Assembly: GCF_014196525.1 (NCBI RefSeq)
Contig: NZ_JACIDX010000007.1
Span: 210,955 to 274,954 of the forward strand
Origin: Novosphingobium sediminicola
Lineage (GTDB): Bacteria > Pseudomonadota > Alphaproteobacteria > Sphingomonadales > Sphingomonadaceae
DNA length: 64,000 bases
Reading direction: 5' to 3'
The notes beneath the pieces are model-generated. The model had not been told where the DNA came from. It did not search any database and saw only the letters and a list, made by a program, of their open reading frames with translations. The position numbers and the translations under genes are program-made. How positions within the stretch are numbered: the stretch's first letter is position 1; each line of letters begins with the position of its first letter. Below, one piece after another: positions 8,923 to 18,620 of this stretch.

Positions 8923-11117
8923 ACGATATGTCGGGCGCCTTTGTCGCCGATGCCGGTGCGGTGGTTCAGACCATTCTGGTGGTGGATGACAATCCGGTCA
9001 ATCTGGGCGTGGTGGGCGAGCATCTGGAGGATAACGACTATAATGTCACCGTCGCGCAGGACGGGATGGAGGGCCTGAGACGCGCCGAATTGGGCCAGCC
9101 CGATCTGATCCTGCTGGACGTCATGATGCCGGGCATCGACGGCTTCGAAACCTGTCGCCGGTTGAAGGCCAATCCGGCCACCTGCGACATTCCCGTCATC
9201 TTCATGACCGCTCTGACCGATGTGACCGACAAGATGTCGGCCTTTCAGGCGGGCGGGGTCGATTATATCAGCAAGCCGTTTCAGACCGAGGAACTGCTGG
9301 CCCGCGTGCGCACCCATCTGGCCCTGCGCGAGGCGCAGCGGCAGATGGCGCGCAAGAACGCGCTGTTGCAAAGCGAAATTCGCGCCCGCCATGAGGCCGA
9401 AATCAGCCGCCAGCAATCCGAGCAGAGCTATCGTCGCCTGTTCGAGACCGCCCATGACGGGCTGCTGCTGCTGGACGCGGCCAGCGGACGGGTGATCGAT
9501 GCCAATCCGGCGCTGGTGGCGATGCTGGGCCATGATCGCGATGCCATTCTGGGTCGGCTGTTCTGGGAATTGCCGTGCTTTGCCGAAATCCCGGCCGCCC
9601 GCGCGGCGGTGGAGGATTTGTCCCGGCGCGAAACGGTCAAATATGACGATTGGGAATTGCAGAAAACCACCGGGGCGCCGCTCCATGTCGAGGTGATCGG
9701 GCGGCGTTATCGCAATGAGCATCAGACGGTGATCCAATACAACATCCGCGACACCAGCGACCGCAAGGAGGCCGAGGCCCGCATCCGCTATATGGCGCTG
9801 CACGATGCGCTGACGGGCCTGCCCAACCGCACGCTGTTGACCGACCGGCTGGGCCATGCCGTAGCGCAGGCCCGCCGCTGCGGCCAGAAGGTGGCGGTGA
9901 TGATGCTCGATCTGGACCATTTCAAGCATATCAACGATTCGCTGGGCCATCATGTGGGCGACATGCTGTTGCAGACCGTGGCCGACCGGTTGCGGGCATG
10001 TCTGCGCGAATGCGATACGGCGGCGCGGCTGGGGGGCGATGAATTCGTCATCCTGCTGGGCGATGTCGATAATGCGAATGATGTCGATGTGGTCGCGGCC
10101 AAAGTGCTGCACGCGCTCAAAAGCTCGTTTATGATTGAGCAGCATCAGTTGCATATCGGCGGCAGCATCGGCGTCAGCACATTTCCGCAGGATGGCGAAG
10201 ACCCTGGCAAGCTGCTGCGCGCGGCCGACACCGCGATGTATGACGCCAAGGGCAGCGGGCGGGGCATCCATCGCCATTTTACCTCCGCGATGAACGAGGC
10301 CACGATGCGGTGGCAGGAACTGGCCAATGATATTCATCAGGCCTGCGTCAACGAAGAGTTCACGCTCCATTATCAGCCCCAGATCGCGCTGGACGGCTAT
10401 TATATCACCGGGGTCGAGGCGCTGCTGCGCTGGAACCATCCGGTTCAGGGGCTGGTGCTGCCATCGGTTTTCGTGCCGCTGCTCGAAGAACTGGGGCTGA
10501 TCGTCGAGGTGGGCGAATGGGCGCTGGTGCAGGCGTGCCGGCAGAATGTGGCTTGGCAGCAGGCCGGGCATCCGCCGATCCGCATGGCGGTCAACCTGTC
10601 GGCCCAGCAATTCTATCGCGGCGATATTGTCAAAAGCGTGAAGCGCGCGCTGGAGGTTTCGGGCATGGATCCGCAATGGCTCGAACTGGAGCTGACCGAG
10701 AGCCTGACGCTGGACGATACCGAGGTGACGATCCAGATCATGAACGATCTCAAGGCGCTGGGCGTGACGCTCTCGCTTGATGATTTCGGCACTGGCTGGT
10801 CCTCGCTGTCCTATCTGCGCCGTTTCCCGCTCGACCGGATCAAGATCGACCGCACCTTTATGAGCGAAGTGGCCACCGAGCCCAATGCTGCGGCCGTTGT
10901 GCAGGGCATCCTTTCGCTGGCGCAGAATTTGGGCCTTGGCTGTGTGGCCGAAGGGGTCGAAAGCCGCGAGCAGCTTGATTATCTCAAGCGTCAGATCTGT
11001 TCGGAGATGCAGGGTTTCCTCTTTAGCCGCCCGCTGGCGCCCGATGATGTGGCCAGCGTGCTGACCCATGCAATGGGCCCCCGCTTCATTGAGGAAGGCT
11101 GGCCCGGTCAGGACTGA
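8919..11117 (+). CDS. Response regulator with PAS, GGDEF and EAL domains (cyclic-di-GMP turnover)
   Basis: 732 residues, cytoplasmic. Receiver (15-135; VVDDN, phosphoacceptor Asp67 in LLDVMMPG, KPF), short coiled coil, PAS (~165-285), GGDEF (~290-455), EAL (~470-715). The GGDEF motif is intact (ARLGGDEF), and the feedback-inhibition I-site RxxD (RECD) lies at the same spacing as in PleD. The EAL domain has EALLRW and DDFGTGWSSLSYLR, so the phosphodiesterase side also looks competent. It is coupled by ATGA to the ethylene-receptor-like kinase, whose receiver or ATPase core is the natural phosphodonor. Output is therefore likely control of cyclic-di-GMP, possibly linked to the chemotaxis genes downstream. 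Confidence 0.95.
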   Translation: MNDMSGAFVADAGAVVQTILVVDDNPVNLGVVGEHLEDNDYNVTVAQDGMEGLRRAELGQPDLILLDVMMPGIDGFETCRRLKANPATCDIPVIFMTALTDVTDKMSAFQAGGVDYISKPFQTEELLARVRTHLALREAQRQMARKNALLQSEIRARHEAEISRQQSEQSYRRLFETAHDGLLLLDAASGRVIDANPALVAMLGHDRDAILGRLFWELPCFAEIPAARAAVEDLSRRETVKYDDWELQKTTGAPLHVEVIGRRYRNEHQTVIQYNIRDTSDRKEAEARIRYMALHDALTGLPNRTLLTDRLGHAVAQARRCGQKVAVMMLDLDHFKHINDSLGHHVGDMLLQTVADRLRACLRECDTAARLGGDEFVILLGDVDNANDVDVVAAKVLHALKSSFMIEQHQLHIGGSIGVSTFPQDGEDPGKLLRAADTAMYDAKGSGRGIHRHFTSAMNEATMRWQELANDIHQACVNEEFTLHYQPQIALDGYYITGVEALLRWNHPVQGLVLPSVFVPLLEELGLIVEVGEWALVQACRQNVAWQQAGHPPIRMAVNLSAQQFYRGDIVKSVKRALEVSGMDPQWLELELTESLTLDDTEVTIQIMNDLKALGVTLSLDDFGTGWSSLSYLRRFPLDRIKIDRTFMSEVATEPNAAAVVQGILSLAQNLGLGCVAEGVESREQLDYLKRQICSEMQGFLFSRPLAPDDVASVLTHAMGPRFIEEGWPGQD

Positions 11118-11150
11118 GTCTGCCCCTCGCGCGCCTTATGATTTCCCCCC

Positions 11151-11172
11151 GACTGCGTGACTTTACGCAGTC
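11151..11172. other. Stem-loop between the GGDEF-EAL gene and the che genes
   Basis: GACTGCGT (11151-11158) and ACGCAGTC (11165-11172) are perfect 8-bp arms with a 6-base loop. No T-run follows. It lies in the only sizeable gap (143 bases) between the kinase/GGDEF pair and the che genes, so it may be a weak terminator or an operator ahead of a separate che promoter. Confidence 0.4.
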
Positions 11173-11260
11173 CCACCCAAAGCAACCATCTACACGCTTT
11201 TGCTAAACCTGCCTGACGCAAGGGCATTCTGGTTGACCCTTGGCAGGGCAGGGTTTGGCG

Positions 11261-11569
11261 ATGGCGATTTTGGTACGACTGGCACCGCAGGTCACGTTGC
11301 AAACGGTTTCTGCTGCGCATGAGGCGCTGTGCGAGGCCTTTCTGGCGGGGCAGGATGTCGATCTGGACGTTGATCGTCTGGAGGAAGGCGATCTGGGCGT
11401 GGTGCAACTGATCCTTGCCGCACGGACCGAGGCCGAGGCCAACCATCGCCAGTTTCGCCTGACCGCGCCTGCCAATCCGGTGCTGATCTCGCTGCTGGCC
11501 CGCACCGGGCTCTATCCCCAGACCCATGCCGATATCGATTTCTGGTTCCACGGAGTTATCCCCGCATGA
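11261..11569 (+). CDS. STAS-domain protein of the chemotaxis operon
   Basis: 102-residue single-domain protein with the STAS (anti-sigma-factor-antagonist) pattern: a central DVDRLEEGDLGVVQLILAA stretch and a C-terminal TAPANPVLISLLARTGL helix pair. In phosphorylatable STAS proteins a Ser/Thr sits in the loop occupied here by DLG, so phosphorylation there seems lost. First gene of the che run, overlapping cheY by ATGA. STAS proteins head several alphaproteobacterial che operons, but their role is poorly defined. The ATG at 11261 has AGGG 8 bases upstream; a TTG at 11240 is an alternative. Confidence 0.75.
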   Translation: MAILVRLAPQVTLQTVSAAHEALCEAFLAGQDVDLDVDRLEEGDLGVVQLILAARTEAEANHRQFRLTAPANPVLISLLARTGLYPQTHADIDFWFHGVIPA

Positions 11570-11934
11570 GCGCGTCCATTCTTACCGTTGATGATTCCTC
11601 CAGCCTGCGCATGGCGGTGCGCATCGCGCTGACGGGGGCGGGCTATACCGTCACCGAGGCGGGCGACGGCATGGAAGGATTGACCAAGGCAGGCGCCCAG
11701 CGTTTCGACATGATCATCACCGACCTGAACATGCCGCGCATGGACGGGCTGACCATGATCCGCGAAATCCGCAAGAGCGGCAAGCAGACCGGCGTACCCA
11801 TCATCTTTCTGACCACGGAAAGCGATGATGGCGTCAAGGGACAGGCCAAGGCGGCAGGCGCGACGGGCTGGCTGGTCAAACCGTTTAACGCCGATCAACT
11901 GGTCAAGATCGCCCGCAAGGTTCTTGGCCGATGA
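11566..11934 (+). CDS. cheY: CheY-type single-domain response regulator
   Basis: 122-residue receiver without output domain. The acidic pair is in TVDDSS, the phosphoacceptor Asp in ITDLNMPRMDG, the switch Thr in FLTTES and the conserved Lys in VKPF, so all phosphotransfer residues are present. It receives phosphate from CheA (next gene) and would act on the flagellar switch or another target protein. Both ends overlap neighbours by 4 bases (ATGA), which ties its production to the STAS protein and CheA. Confidence 0.95.
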   Translation: MSASILTVDDSSSLRMAVRIALTGAGYTVTEAGDGMEGLTKAGAQRFDMIITDLNMPRMDGLTMIREIRKSGKQTGVPIIFLTTESDDGVKGQAKAAGATGWLVKPFNADQLVKIARKVLGR

Positions 11935-13907
11935 GCGAGGATGATCCGGTAGCCGCCTTTCGGGTGGAGGCAGCAGAACTGCTCGATTCTGTCGAGGCGG
12001 CGCTGCTCGATCTGGCCGGGGATTCGACCAACACCGGGCTGGTCGACGAGGTGTTTCGCGGGCTCCATACCCTTAAAGGCTCGGGTGCGATGTTCGGCTT
12101 TGAGGCGCTGGCGCGTTTCACCCACCATTGCGAAACCGCCTTTGACCGCGTGCGCAAGGGCCATGCCGAGGCCTCGCAGGCGCTGATCGGGGTTGTCCTT
12201 TCGGCGCGCGATCATATGCAGGCGCTGATCGATGTGGGCACACAGGGCGACCCGATGCTGGAGATGGCGGGGGAGGCGATCCTCTCCTCGCTGGAAAAGG
12301 CGGTGGCCAACAGCGAGGGGATGGCCATCCCCCGTGCCATGCCGACCGAGCGCAAGGGCTGGCACATTTCCTTCAAGCTCCCCCCCGGCTCGATGGCGAA
12401 CGGAACCAACCCTTTGCCCTTGCTGGATGAATTGCGCGGGCTTGGCGATTGCCTGATCACGCCGCGCCTCGATGAAGTGCCGCCTCTGGCCTCTCTGGTG
12501 CCCACCGAATGCTATATTTACTGGGACATCGTGATCGAGGGCGATGTGACCTGCGAGGACATCGAGGATGTCTTCATCTTTGTCATCGACGACATGGATC
12601 TGGCGATCACCCCTCTCATCGAGGAGCCCGAAAGCGACGAGCCGGTCGAGGTTCTGCCCGTCGCCACAGTGCTGGCCGCGCCTCAGCCGGTGGCTAAAGC
12701 CGCGCCGCCCGCGCAGGAAAGCGTGCGCGTGGCCGCCGAACGTCTGGATGAATTGATGAACCGCGTGGGCGAACTGGTGATCGCCCAGAGCCGTCTGGCG
12801 CAATTGGCCGCCAGCGTCGGCCCTGTCAACGAACTCACGCTGCGCGCGGTGTCGGAGGATATCGAGCGCCTGTCGGCCGAGTTGCGCGATACGACGATGG
12901 CGATGCGGATGATGCCGGTGGGCAATCTGTTCGGCCGTTTCCGCCGCCTTGTCCACGATCTGGCGCGCGAAACGGGCAAGACCATCGAACTGGTCACGCA
13001 TGGCGAGGCGACCGAGGTGGACAAGACCGTGATCGAGCGGCTGGCCGATCCGATGATCCATCTGATCCGCAATTCCTGCGACCATGGGCTGGAAACCGCC
13101 GATGACCGCGTGGCCTCGGGTAAGTCAGCCACGGGCCGCCTGACCCTCTCGGCGCGGCAGGCGGGCGGCGAGGTGTTGATCGCCATCACCGACGACGGCC
13201 GAGGCATCGACCGCGAGCGCGTGCGCGCCAAGGCCGAGGCGCAGGGGCTGATCCAGCCGGGCGCGATCCTTGGCGATGGCGAATTGTTCCAGATGATCTT
13301 TCACCCCGGATTTTCGACGGCGGCGGCGATCACCAACCTGTCGGGCCGGGGCGTGGGCATGGATGTGGTCAAGCGCAGCATCGAAAGTCTGCGCGGCACG
13401 ATCGACATTGCCAGCACGCCGGGCATGGGCACGACCATGACGTTGCATCTGCCCCTCACGCTGGCGATCATCGAATGTATGTTGGTGCGCGTGGGCGAGG
13501 GGCGCTACGCGATTCCCCTGTCCGTGGTGGAGGAATGCATCGAATTGCCCGCCGCCGAGGTGACCTCGACCGCGCGGCGCAATTTCCTCGATGTGCGCGG
13601 CGAACTGGTGCCCTATCTGCGCCTGCGCGACACATTCGGCACCGATTATCCGGCGGACCTGTTCCAAAAGGTGGTGATTGTCGGGCAGGGCCGGGGCCGC
13701 GTCGGCCTGGTGGTCGATCAGATCATCGGCAATACCCAGACCGTCATCAAATCCCTGTCGCGCTTCCATGCCGGGCAGGGCAGCTTTTCGGGCGCGACGA
13801 TCCTTGGCGACGGCAATGTCGCGCTGATCCTGGACGTGGGCAATCTGATCGTGGCGGCGCAAAAGAACCAGCGCCTGCTGGGCGAGAGAGCGGGGGAAGT
13901 GGCATGA
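11931..13907 (+). CDS. cheA: Chemotaxis histidine kinase CheA
   Basis: 658 residues. P1 Hpt domain (1-110) with phosphorylated His46 in LHTLKGSGAMFGF; a middle domain (about 140-230) with WHISFKLP and EDVFIFVIDD that replaces a classical P2; P3 dimerisation helix pair (about 265-330, AAERLDELMNRVGELV); P4 ATPase (IRNSCDHGLE, TDDGRGID, SGRGVGMDVV); and P5 CheW-like regulatory domain to the C-terminus. All catalytic boxes are intact. It phosphorylates CheY and CheB and is held to receptors by CheW. The gene overlaps cheY and the first cheW by ATGA. Confidence 0.97.
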   Translation: MSEDDPVAAFRVEAAELLDSVEAALLDLAGDSTNTGLVDEVFRGLHTLKGSGAMFGFEALARFTHHCETAFDRVRKGHAEASQALIGVVLSARDHMQALIDVGTQGDPMLEMAGEAILSSLEKAVANSEGMAIPRAMPTERKGWHISFKLPPGSMANGTNPLPLLDELRGLGDCLITPRLDEVPPLASLVPTECYIYWDIVIEGDVTCEDIEDVFIFVIDDMDLAITPLIEEPESDEPVEVLPVATVLAAPQPVAKAAPPAQESVRVAAERLDELMNRVGELVIAQSRLAQLAASVGPVNELTLRAVSEDIERLSAELRDTTMAMRMMPVGNLFGRFRRLVHDLARETGKTIELVTHGEATEVDKTVIERLADPMIHLIRNSCDHGLETADDRVASGKSATGRLTLSARQAGGEVLIAITDDGRGIDRERVRAKAEAQGLIQPGAILGDGELFQMIFHPGFSTAAAITNLSGRGVGMDVVKRSIESLRGTIDIASTPGMGTTMTLHLPLTLAIIECMLVRVGEGRYAIPLSVVEECIELPAAEVTSTARRNFLDVRGELVPYLRLRDTFGTDYPADLFQKVVIVGQGRGRVGLVVDQIIGNTQTVIKSLSRFHAGQGSFSGATILGDGNVALILDVGNLIVAAQKNQRLLGERAGEVA

Positions 13908-14377
13908 GCATTCCCGAGCGTGTTTTGACCTTTGCGCTGGATGGCGAAATCTTTGCCATTGATGCGCAGGCGGTGCGCGAGATCCTTGAAGTGCCCGCGA
14001 TCACCCGCGTGCCGGGCGCGCCCGGTTTTGCCAGCGGGCTTATCAATGTGCGCGGGGCGATTGTGCCTTTGACCGATCTGGCCGTGGCCTTTGGCATGGC
14101 GCACGCCGATCATGGCGAGGACACGCGCGTCATCGTCATCGAGGCCGAGGTGGAGGGCGAGCCCACCACCATCGGTCTGGTCGCGGACAAGGTGCTGGAT
14201 GTGGCCGCGATGGAGGGCGTGCCGGTGGAGGAAGCGCCGCCTGTAGGCATGCGCTGGCGCGCCGATTTCATCCGCGCCATCGCCCGGCCTCAGGGGCAAT
14301 TCGTGATCCTGCCCGATCTCGAACTGATCTTTGCCGAAAGTCTGGCCACGGCCACCCGTCAGGAGCGCGCAGCATGA
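13904..14377 (+). CDS. cheW: CheW coupling protein, copy 1
   Basis: 157 residues, single CheW domain. The opening RVLTFALDGEIFAIDAQAVREILE and the central PGFASGLINVRGAIVPLTDL are the standard CheW signatures; the Ile-Asn-Val-Arg-Gly core that contacts CheA P5 is intact. It links receptors to CheA. It overlaps cheA at the start and the second cheW at the end by ATGA each. The two CheW copies are clearly diverged from one another, so they may serve different receptors or build a larger array. Confidence 0.93.
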   Translation: MSIPERVLTFALDGEIFAIDAQAVREILEVPAITRVPGAPGFASGLINVRGAIVPLTDLAVAFGMAHADHGEDTRVIVIEAEVEGEPTTIGLVADKVLDVAAMEGVPVEEAPPVGMRWRADFIRAIARPQGQFVILPDLELIFAESLATATRQERAA

Positions 14378-14883
14378 GCGGGGTTCAGCCCGGTCTGCAC
14401 CCGGTTCAGGCAGTCACCTTCAGCATCGGGGCCGAGGTCTTTGCCGTGCCGGTCGAGCAGGTGCGCGAGATCCTCGATTATCAGGAGACGTTTCGCCTGC
14501 CCGGCGCGCCCGAGCATTTTCTCGGGCTGATCGATGTGCGCGGGGTGGGCGTGCCCACCATCGACCTGCGGCTGCGCCTTGGCCTGCCGCGCGCCGAGCC
14601 GACGCCGCTGACGCGCATCCTTATCCTTGAGGTGCCGCGCGATGGCGAGGTGATCCTGCTGGGTCTGGTGATCGACCGCGCGCTGGTGGTCAGCGCCTTT
14701 GCGCGGGAAAGCATTGAAAAGGCGCCCGACATCGGCATCCGCTGGCGATCGGACTATATCACCGGGGTGATCCGGCAGGATGGCGGCTTTGTCGTGTTGA
14801 TCGACATTGCCAAGGTGCTGACCAGTCAGGATGCCGCGATGATCGGTCTGTCCTCGAATGAGCCGTGGGAACGGGTGCCTTGA
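14374..14883 (+). CDS. CheW-domain coupling protein, copy 2
   Basis: 169 residues, single CheW domain, diverged from the preceding copy. It has the FSIGAEVFAVPVEQVREILD opening, and PEHFLGLIDVRGVGVPTIDL in place of the more typical LINVRG-IVP core. The stop codon overlaps a TTG that probably starts cheR. A role parallel to the first CheW is likely; it could instead act as a spacer in receptor/CheA arrays or compete for CheA. Family confident, specific role unknown. Confidence 0.9.
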   Translation: MSGVQPGLHPVQAVTFSIGAEVFAVPVEQVREILDYQETFRLPGAPEHFLGLIDVRGVGVPTIDLRLRLGLPRAEPTPLTRILILEVPRDGEVILLGLVIDRALVVSAFARESIEKAPDIGIRWRSDYITGVIRQDGGFVVLIDIAKVLTSQDAAMIGLSSNEPWERVP

Positions 14884-15758
14884 GCGGCCAGCCCGACCGC
14901 ACACCGGCCAAAGGCTTTGGCGTCGAACCGGCCAAGGCGGCCATCGGCGACCGCCAGTTTCGCCGCGTGGCCGCCTATATTCAGGCCGAAACCGGTATCA
15001 AGATGCCCTCTACCAAGGCCCAGATGATCGAGGGCCGTCTGGTCAAGCGCGTGCGTGAGGGCGGGTTTGAGAGCATGGACGCCTATTGCGAGCATATCCT
15101 CTCGGGCTATGCCAGCGATGAGGCGGTCGATGATTTCATCAATGCCATCACCACAAACAAGACCGATTTCTTCCGCGAACCGGGCCATTTCGACTATCTG
15201 GTCCAGACGATCCTGCCCGAATTGCGCGCCCAGCGCTGCCGCCGCATCCGTTGCTGGAGCGCGGCGGCATCCAGCGGCATGGAGGCTTATACGCTGGCCA
15301 TGATGCTGGATGATTTCGTGGCCGAACAACGCGATATGGATTATTTCATTCTGGCCACCGATATTGACACCAGCGTTCTGGCCGAGGCGCGGCGCGGGAT
15401 CTATCCGCATGTTGCGCTAGCCCCGGTGCCGGCTCATTTGCGCGCGCGCTATGTCGTCAATGCCCGCGATCCGCAAAGGCGAGAGGGGCGCATCATCCCC
15501 GAATTGCGGCGCAAGGTGGGCTTTGCCCGGCTGAATCTGATGGACGGCCATTATCCGGTGGGCGAGCCGATGGATGTGATCTTTTGCCGCAATGTGCTGA
15601 TCTATTTCGAGCGCGATGTTCAGGCCAAGGTGATCGCGCGGCTTTGCGACAATCTGCGCCCCGGAGGCCATCTGATCCTTGGCCATTCGGAATCGATCCA
15701 TGGGCTCGATCTGCCGCTCACCACCGTGGCCAACACGGTGTTCAGAAAGAAGGGATAG
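14880..15758 (+). CDS. cheR: CheR receptor methyltransferase
   Basis: SAM-dependent glutamate O-methyltransferase, 292 residues. The N-terminal helical domain (about 20-95) contains the TTNKTDFFREPGHFDYL signature. The SAM-binding domain follows with RCWSAAASSGMEAYTLAMML, where the usual CSTGEEPYS loop is altered to ASSGMEAYT, then LATDIDTSVLAEA and DVIFCRNVLIYF, all typical. Start: TTG 14880 overlaps the previous stop in the same 4-base way as other junctions here; GTG 14865 is equally open. It has no tetratricopeptide extension. Its substrate may be the soluble MCP-like protein of this cluster or receptors elsewhere. Confidence 0.93.
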   Translation: MSGQPDRTPAKGFGVEPAKAAIGDRQFRRVAAYIQAETGIKMPSTKAQMIEGRLVKRVREGGFESMDAYCEHILSGYASDEAVDDFINAITTNKTDFFREPGHFDYLVQTILPELRAQRCRRIRCWSAAASSGMEAYTLAMMLDDFVAEQRDMDYFILATDIDTSVLAEARRGIYPHVALAPVPAHLRARYVVNARDPQRREGRIIPELRRKVGFARLNLMDGHYPVGEPMDVIFCRNVLIYFERDVQAKVIARLCDNLRPGGHLILGHSESIHGLDLPLTTVANTVFRKKG

Positions 15759-16832
<1,074 letters not shown>

Positions 16833-16842
16833 AGGTATTACG

Positions 16843-18612
16843 ATGAAACATGCCCGCTTCACGCTGGTTGAAAACAGCACGCCCCCTGGTTCCGGCCAGA
16901 CCGCCGATGCGCAGGCGGGCATGGCCGATATTGTCGCCAGCCTCGATTCCCGCTTTATCCCGGCGGGCGAGACGCTGGCCCGGCTGGTCGATGCGATGGG
17001 GGCGGTGCTGTCGGGTCTTGATACGATGAGCCGGGTGCTGGGCGAGGATTCGGGCGAGGACAGCGAGGCCGCCGAGGCGCTGCTCTGCGCCGCCCGGCAA
17101 TTGCGCGAGGCCCCCGCGCGGCAGGCAGAAAGGTCGCGTCAGGTCACCGCTCTGGCCCGTGTGATGCAGCAATTGGGCACCCATTCGGCGGAAATCGCGC
17201 GCATTCTGACGGTGCTGGAATTCTATACGGTCAATTTGAAGATCGCGGCGGCGGGCGCCGATGAATTCGTCGAATTTGCCAATGATATGAGCATCAAGCT
17301 GAAATCAGGCAGCCGTGAGGTCGAGGCTTTCAACAATCAGATCAAGCTGATGCAATCCAGCCTGACCGATATGCGGCGGGTGGACGATGTGCTGGCGCGC
17401 GAATGCGCCCGCGTGATCCCGCAGGTGCCCGACCGGCTGGTGCAGGAGGTCGATCAATTGCGCTCGCGCCAGATGTGGCTGGCGCAGGTGGCGGCCCATT
17501 CGCGCGACATCATCCTGCGCCTGCAAGGCCGGGTGGGCGATGCGCTGGGGGCGATGCAGATCGGCGACATCACCCGCCAAAGGCTGGAGCATGTGCTGGA
17601 CGGCTGCCGGATGCTCGAAAGCGTGCTGGCCCAGCCGGAGGGCGCGGACAAGGCCGGAACGCGCGGCCATATGCTGCGCCTTTTTGGCGACCAACTGGGC
17701 GATCTGACGGGAGATTTCATCGCCCAGACCGGCGATCTGCTCGATGCGCTGGGGGCGCTGGGGCCCGATTGCACGGCCTTGCTCAGCCATGGCCACCGCG
17801 ACGATATGATGCAGCAAAGCGGCCATTTTCTGCGCGATCTGGGCGATTGCATCGCGGGCGCCCATGGCATGACCAGCCAGTTGCAGCGCGCCAATGAAAA
17901 GGCCGTCGAGATTGCCGATGTCGTGGTGCAGGTGGTCCATGCCCTGCGCCAGCGCGTGCAGGCCATCGAAAGCCTGCGCTTTGACGTCGATTATATGGCG
18001 ATCAATGTGAACATCCGCGCCCGCCGTGATGCCCAGATCGGGCGACCCGTGGCGGTGATCGCCGATGAAATCCGCATCTGCTCCCAGCAACTGGCCGAGC
18101 TTATCCTGGGCATCGCCAAAGTGGCCGATGATCTGGGCATTCAGAGCGAAGCCTTTGAAATCGGCCATGAGGCGGGCGCGCAGGCGGGTGTGGATACGAT
18201 GCTGACCAACGCTCTGGCGATCATCCAGCATGGCGCGGGTCAGAGCGAGGAGGCCATGAGCGAGGTGAACCAGCGCGCGCAGGGCATCGCGGGCATGATC
18301 GACGTGGCCTGCGACGAACTGTCGATCTGCGGCACCTTGTCGGAAAGCCTGCGCGCGATGACAGACAGTTTTGCCGTGCTGGCCGGGGCGGATCGGGCCG
18401 ATCACAATACCGCCACTCCGCATCCTGCTGCCGCGCTGATGGATAATCTGGCACGCCGCTATACGATGAGCAGCGAGCGCCGGGTGCATGACCGTCATCT
18501 GTTGCCCGGAATGGAGCCGCTGATGGGCATATCAACGCTCCACTCCGGGGCGGGCGCCACCAATCCGCCGCCGGATGATGATGACGCCCTGTTCGATGAC
18601 GCCCTGTTCTAG
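16843..18612 (+). CDS. Soluble, divergent MCP-like chemotaxis protein with a CheZ-like motif
   Basis: 589 residues, mostly helical, with no signal peptide or membrane segment. Residues ~378-415 (DYMAINVNIRARRDAQIG, RPVAVIADEIRICSQQL) match the MCP signalling tip (usual LLALNAAIEAARAGE-GRGFAVVA-EVR), but several tip positions are replaced. A second weaker tip-like stretch lies at ~126-152 (EFYTVNLKIAAAGADEF). Between them, at 242-246, D-I-T-R-Q in MQIGDITRQRLEHV resembles the CheZ active-site motif D143-L-T-G-Q147. The C-terminus after a Pro-rich linker ends in tandem DDALF, similar in character to the CheY-binding tail of CheZ. Start ATG 16843 has GAAGG 7 bases upstream. Last gene of the che run. 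It may be a receptor, scaffold or CheY-P phosphatase; undecided. Confidence 0.8.
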   Translation: MKHARFTLVENSTPPGSGQTADAQAGMADIVASLDSRFIPAGETLARLVDAMGAVLSGLDTMSRVLGEDSGEDSEAAEALLCAARQLREAPARQAERSRQVTALARVMQQLGTHSAEIARILTVLEFYTVNLKIAAAGADEFVEFANDMSIKLKSGSREVEAFNNQIKLMQSSLTDMRRVDDVLARECARVIPQVPDRLVQEVDQLRSRQMWLAQVAAHSRDIILRLQGRVGDALGAMQIGDITRQRLEHVLDGCRMLESVLAQPEGADKAGTRGHMLRLFGDQLGDLTGDFIAQTGDLLDALGALGPDCTALLSHGHRDDMMQQSGHFLRDLGDCIAGAHGMTSQLQRANEKAVEIADVVVQVVHALRQRVQAIESLRFDVDYMAINVNIRARRDAQIGRPVAVIADEIRICSQQLAELILGIAKVADDLGIQSEAFEIGHEAGAQAGVDTMLTNALAIIQHGAGQSEEAMSEVNQRAQGIAGMIDVACDELSICGTLSESLRAMTDSFAVLAGADRADHNTATPHPAAALMDNLARRYTMSSERRVHDRHLLPGMEPLMGISTLHSGAGATNPPPDDDDALFDDALF

Positions 18613-18620
18613 GCGGCGTT

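Noticed and set aside
6985..11069. Two long minus-strand frames opposite the hybrid kinase and the GGDEF-EAL gene
   Set aside because: Both mirror well-supported plus-strand signalling genes and show no domain.
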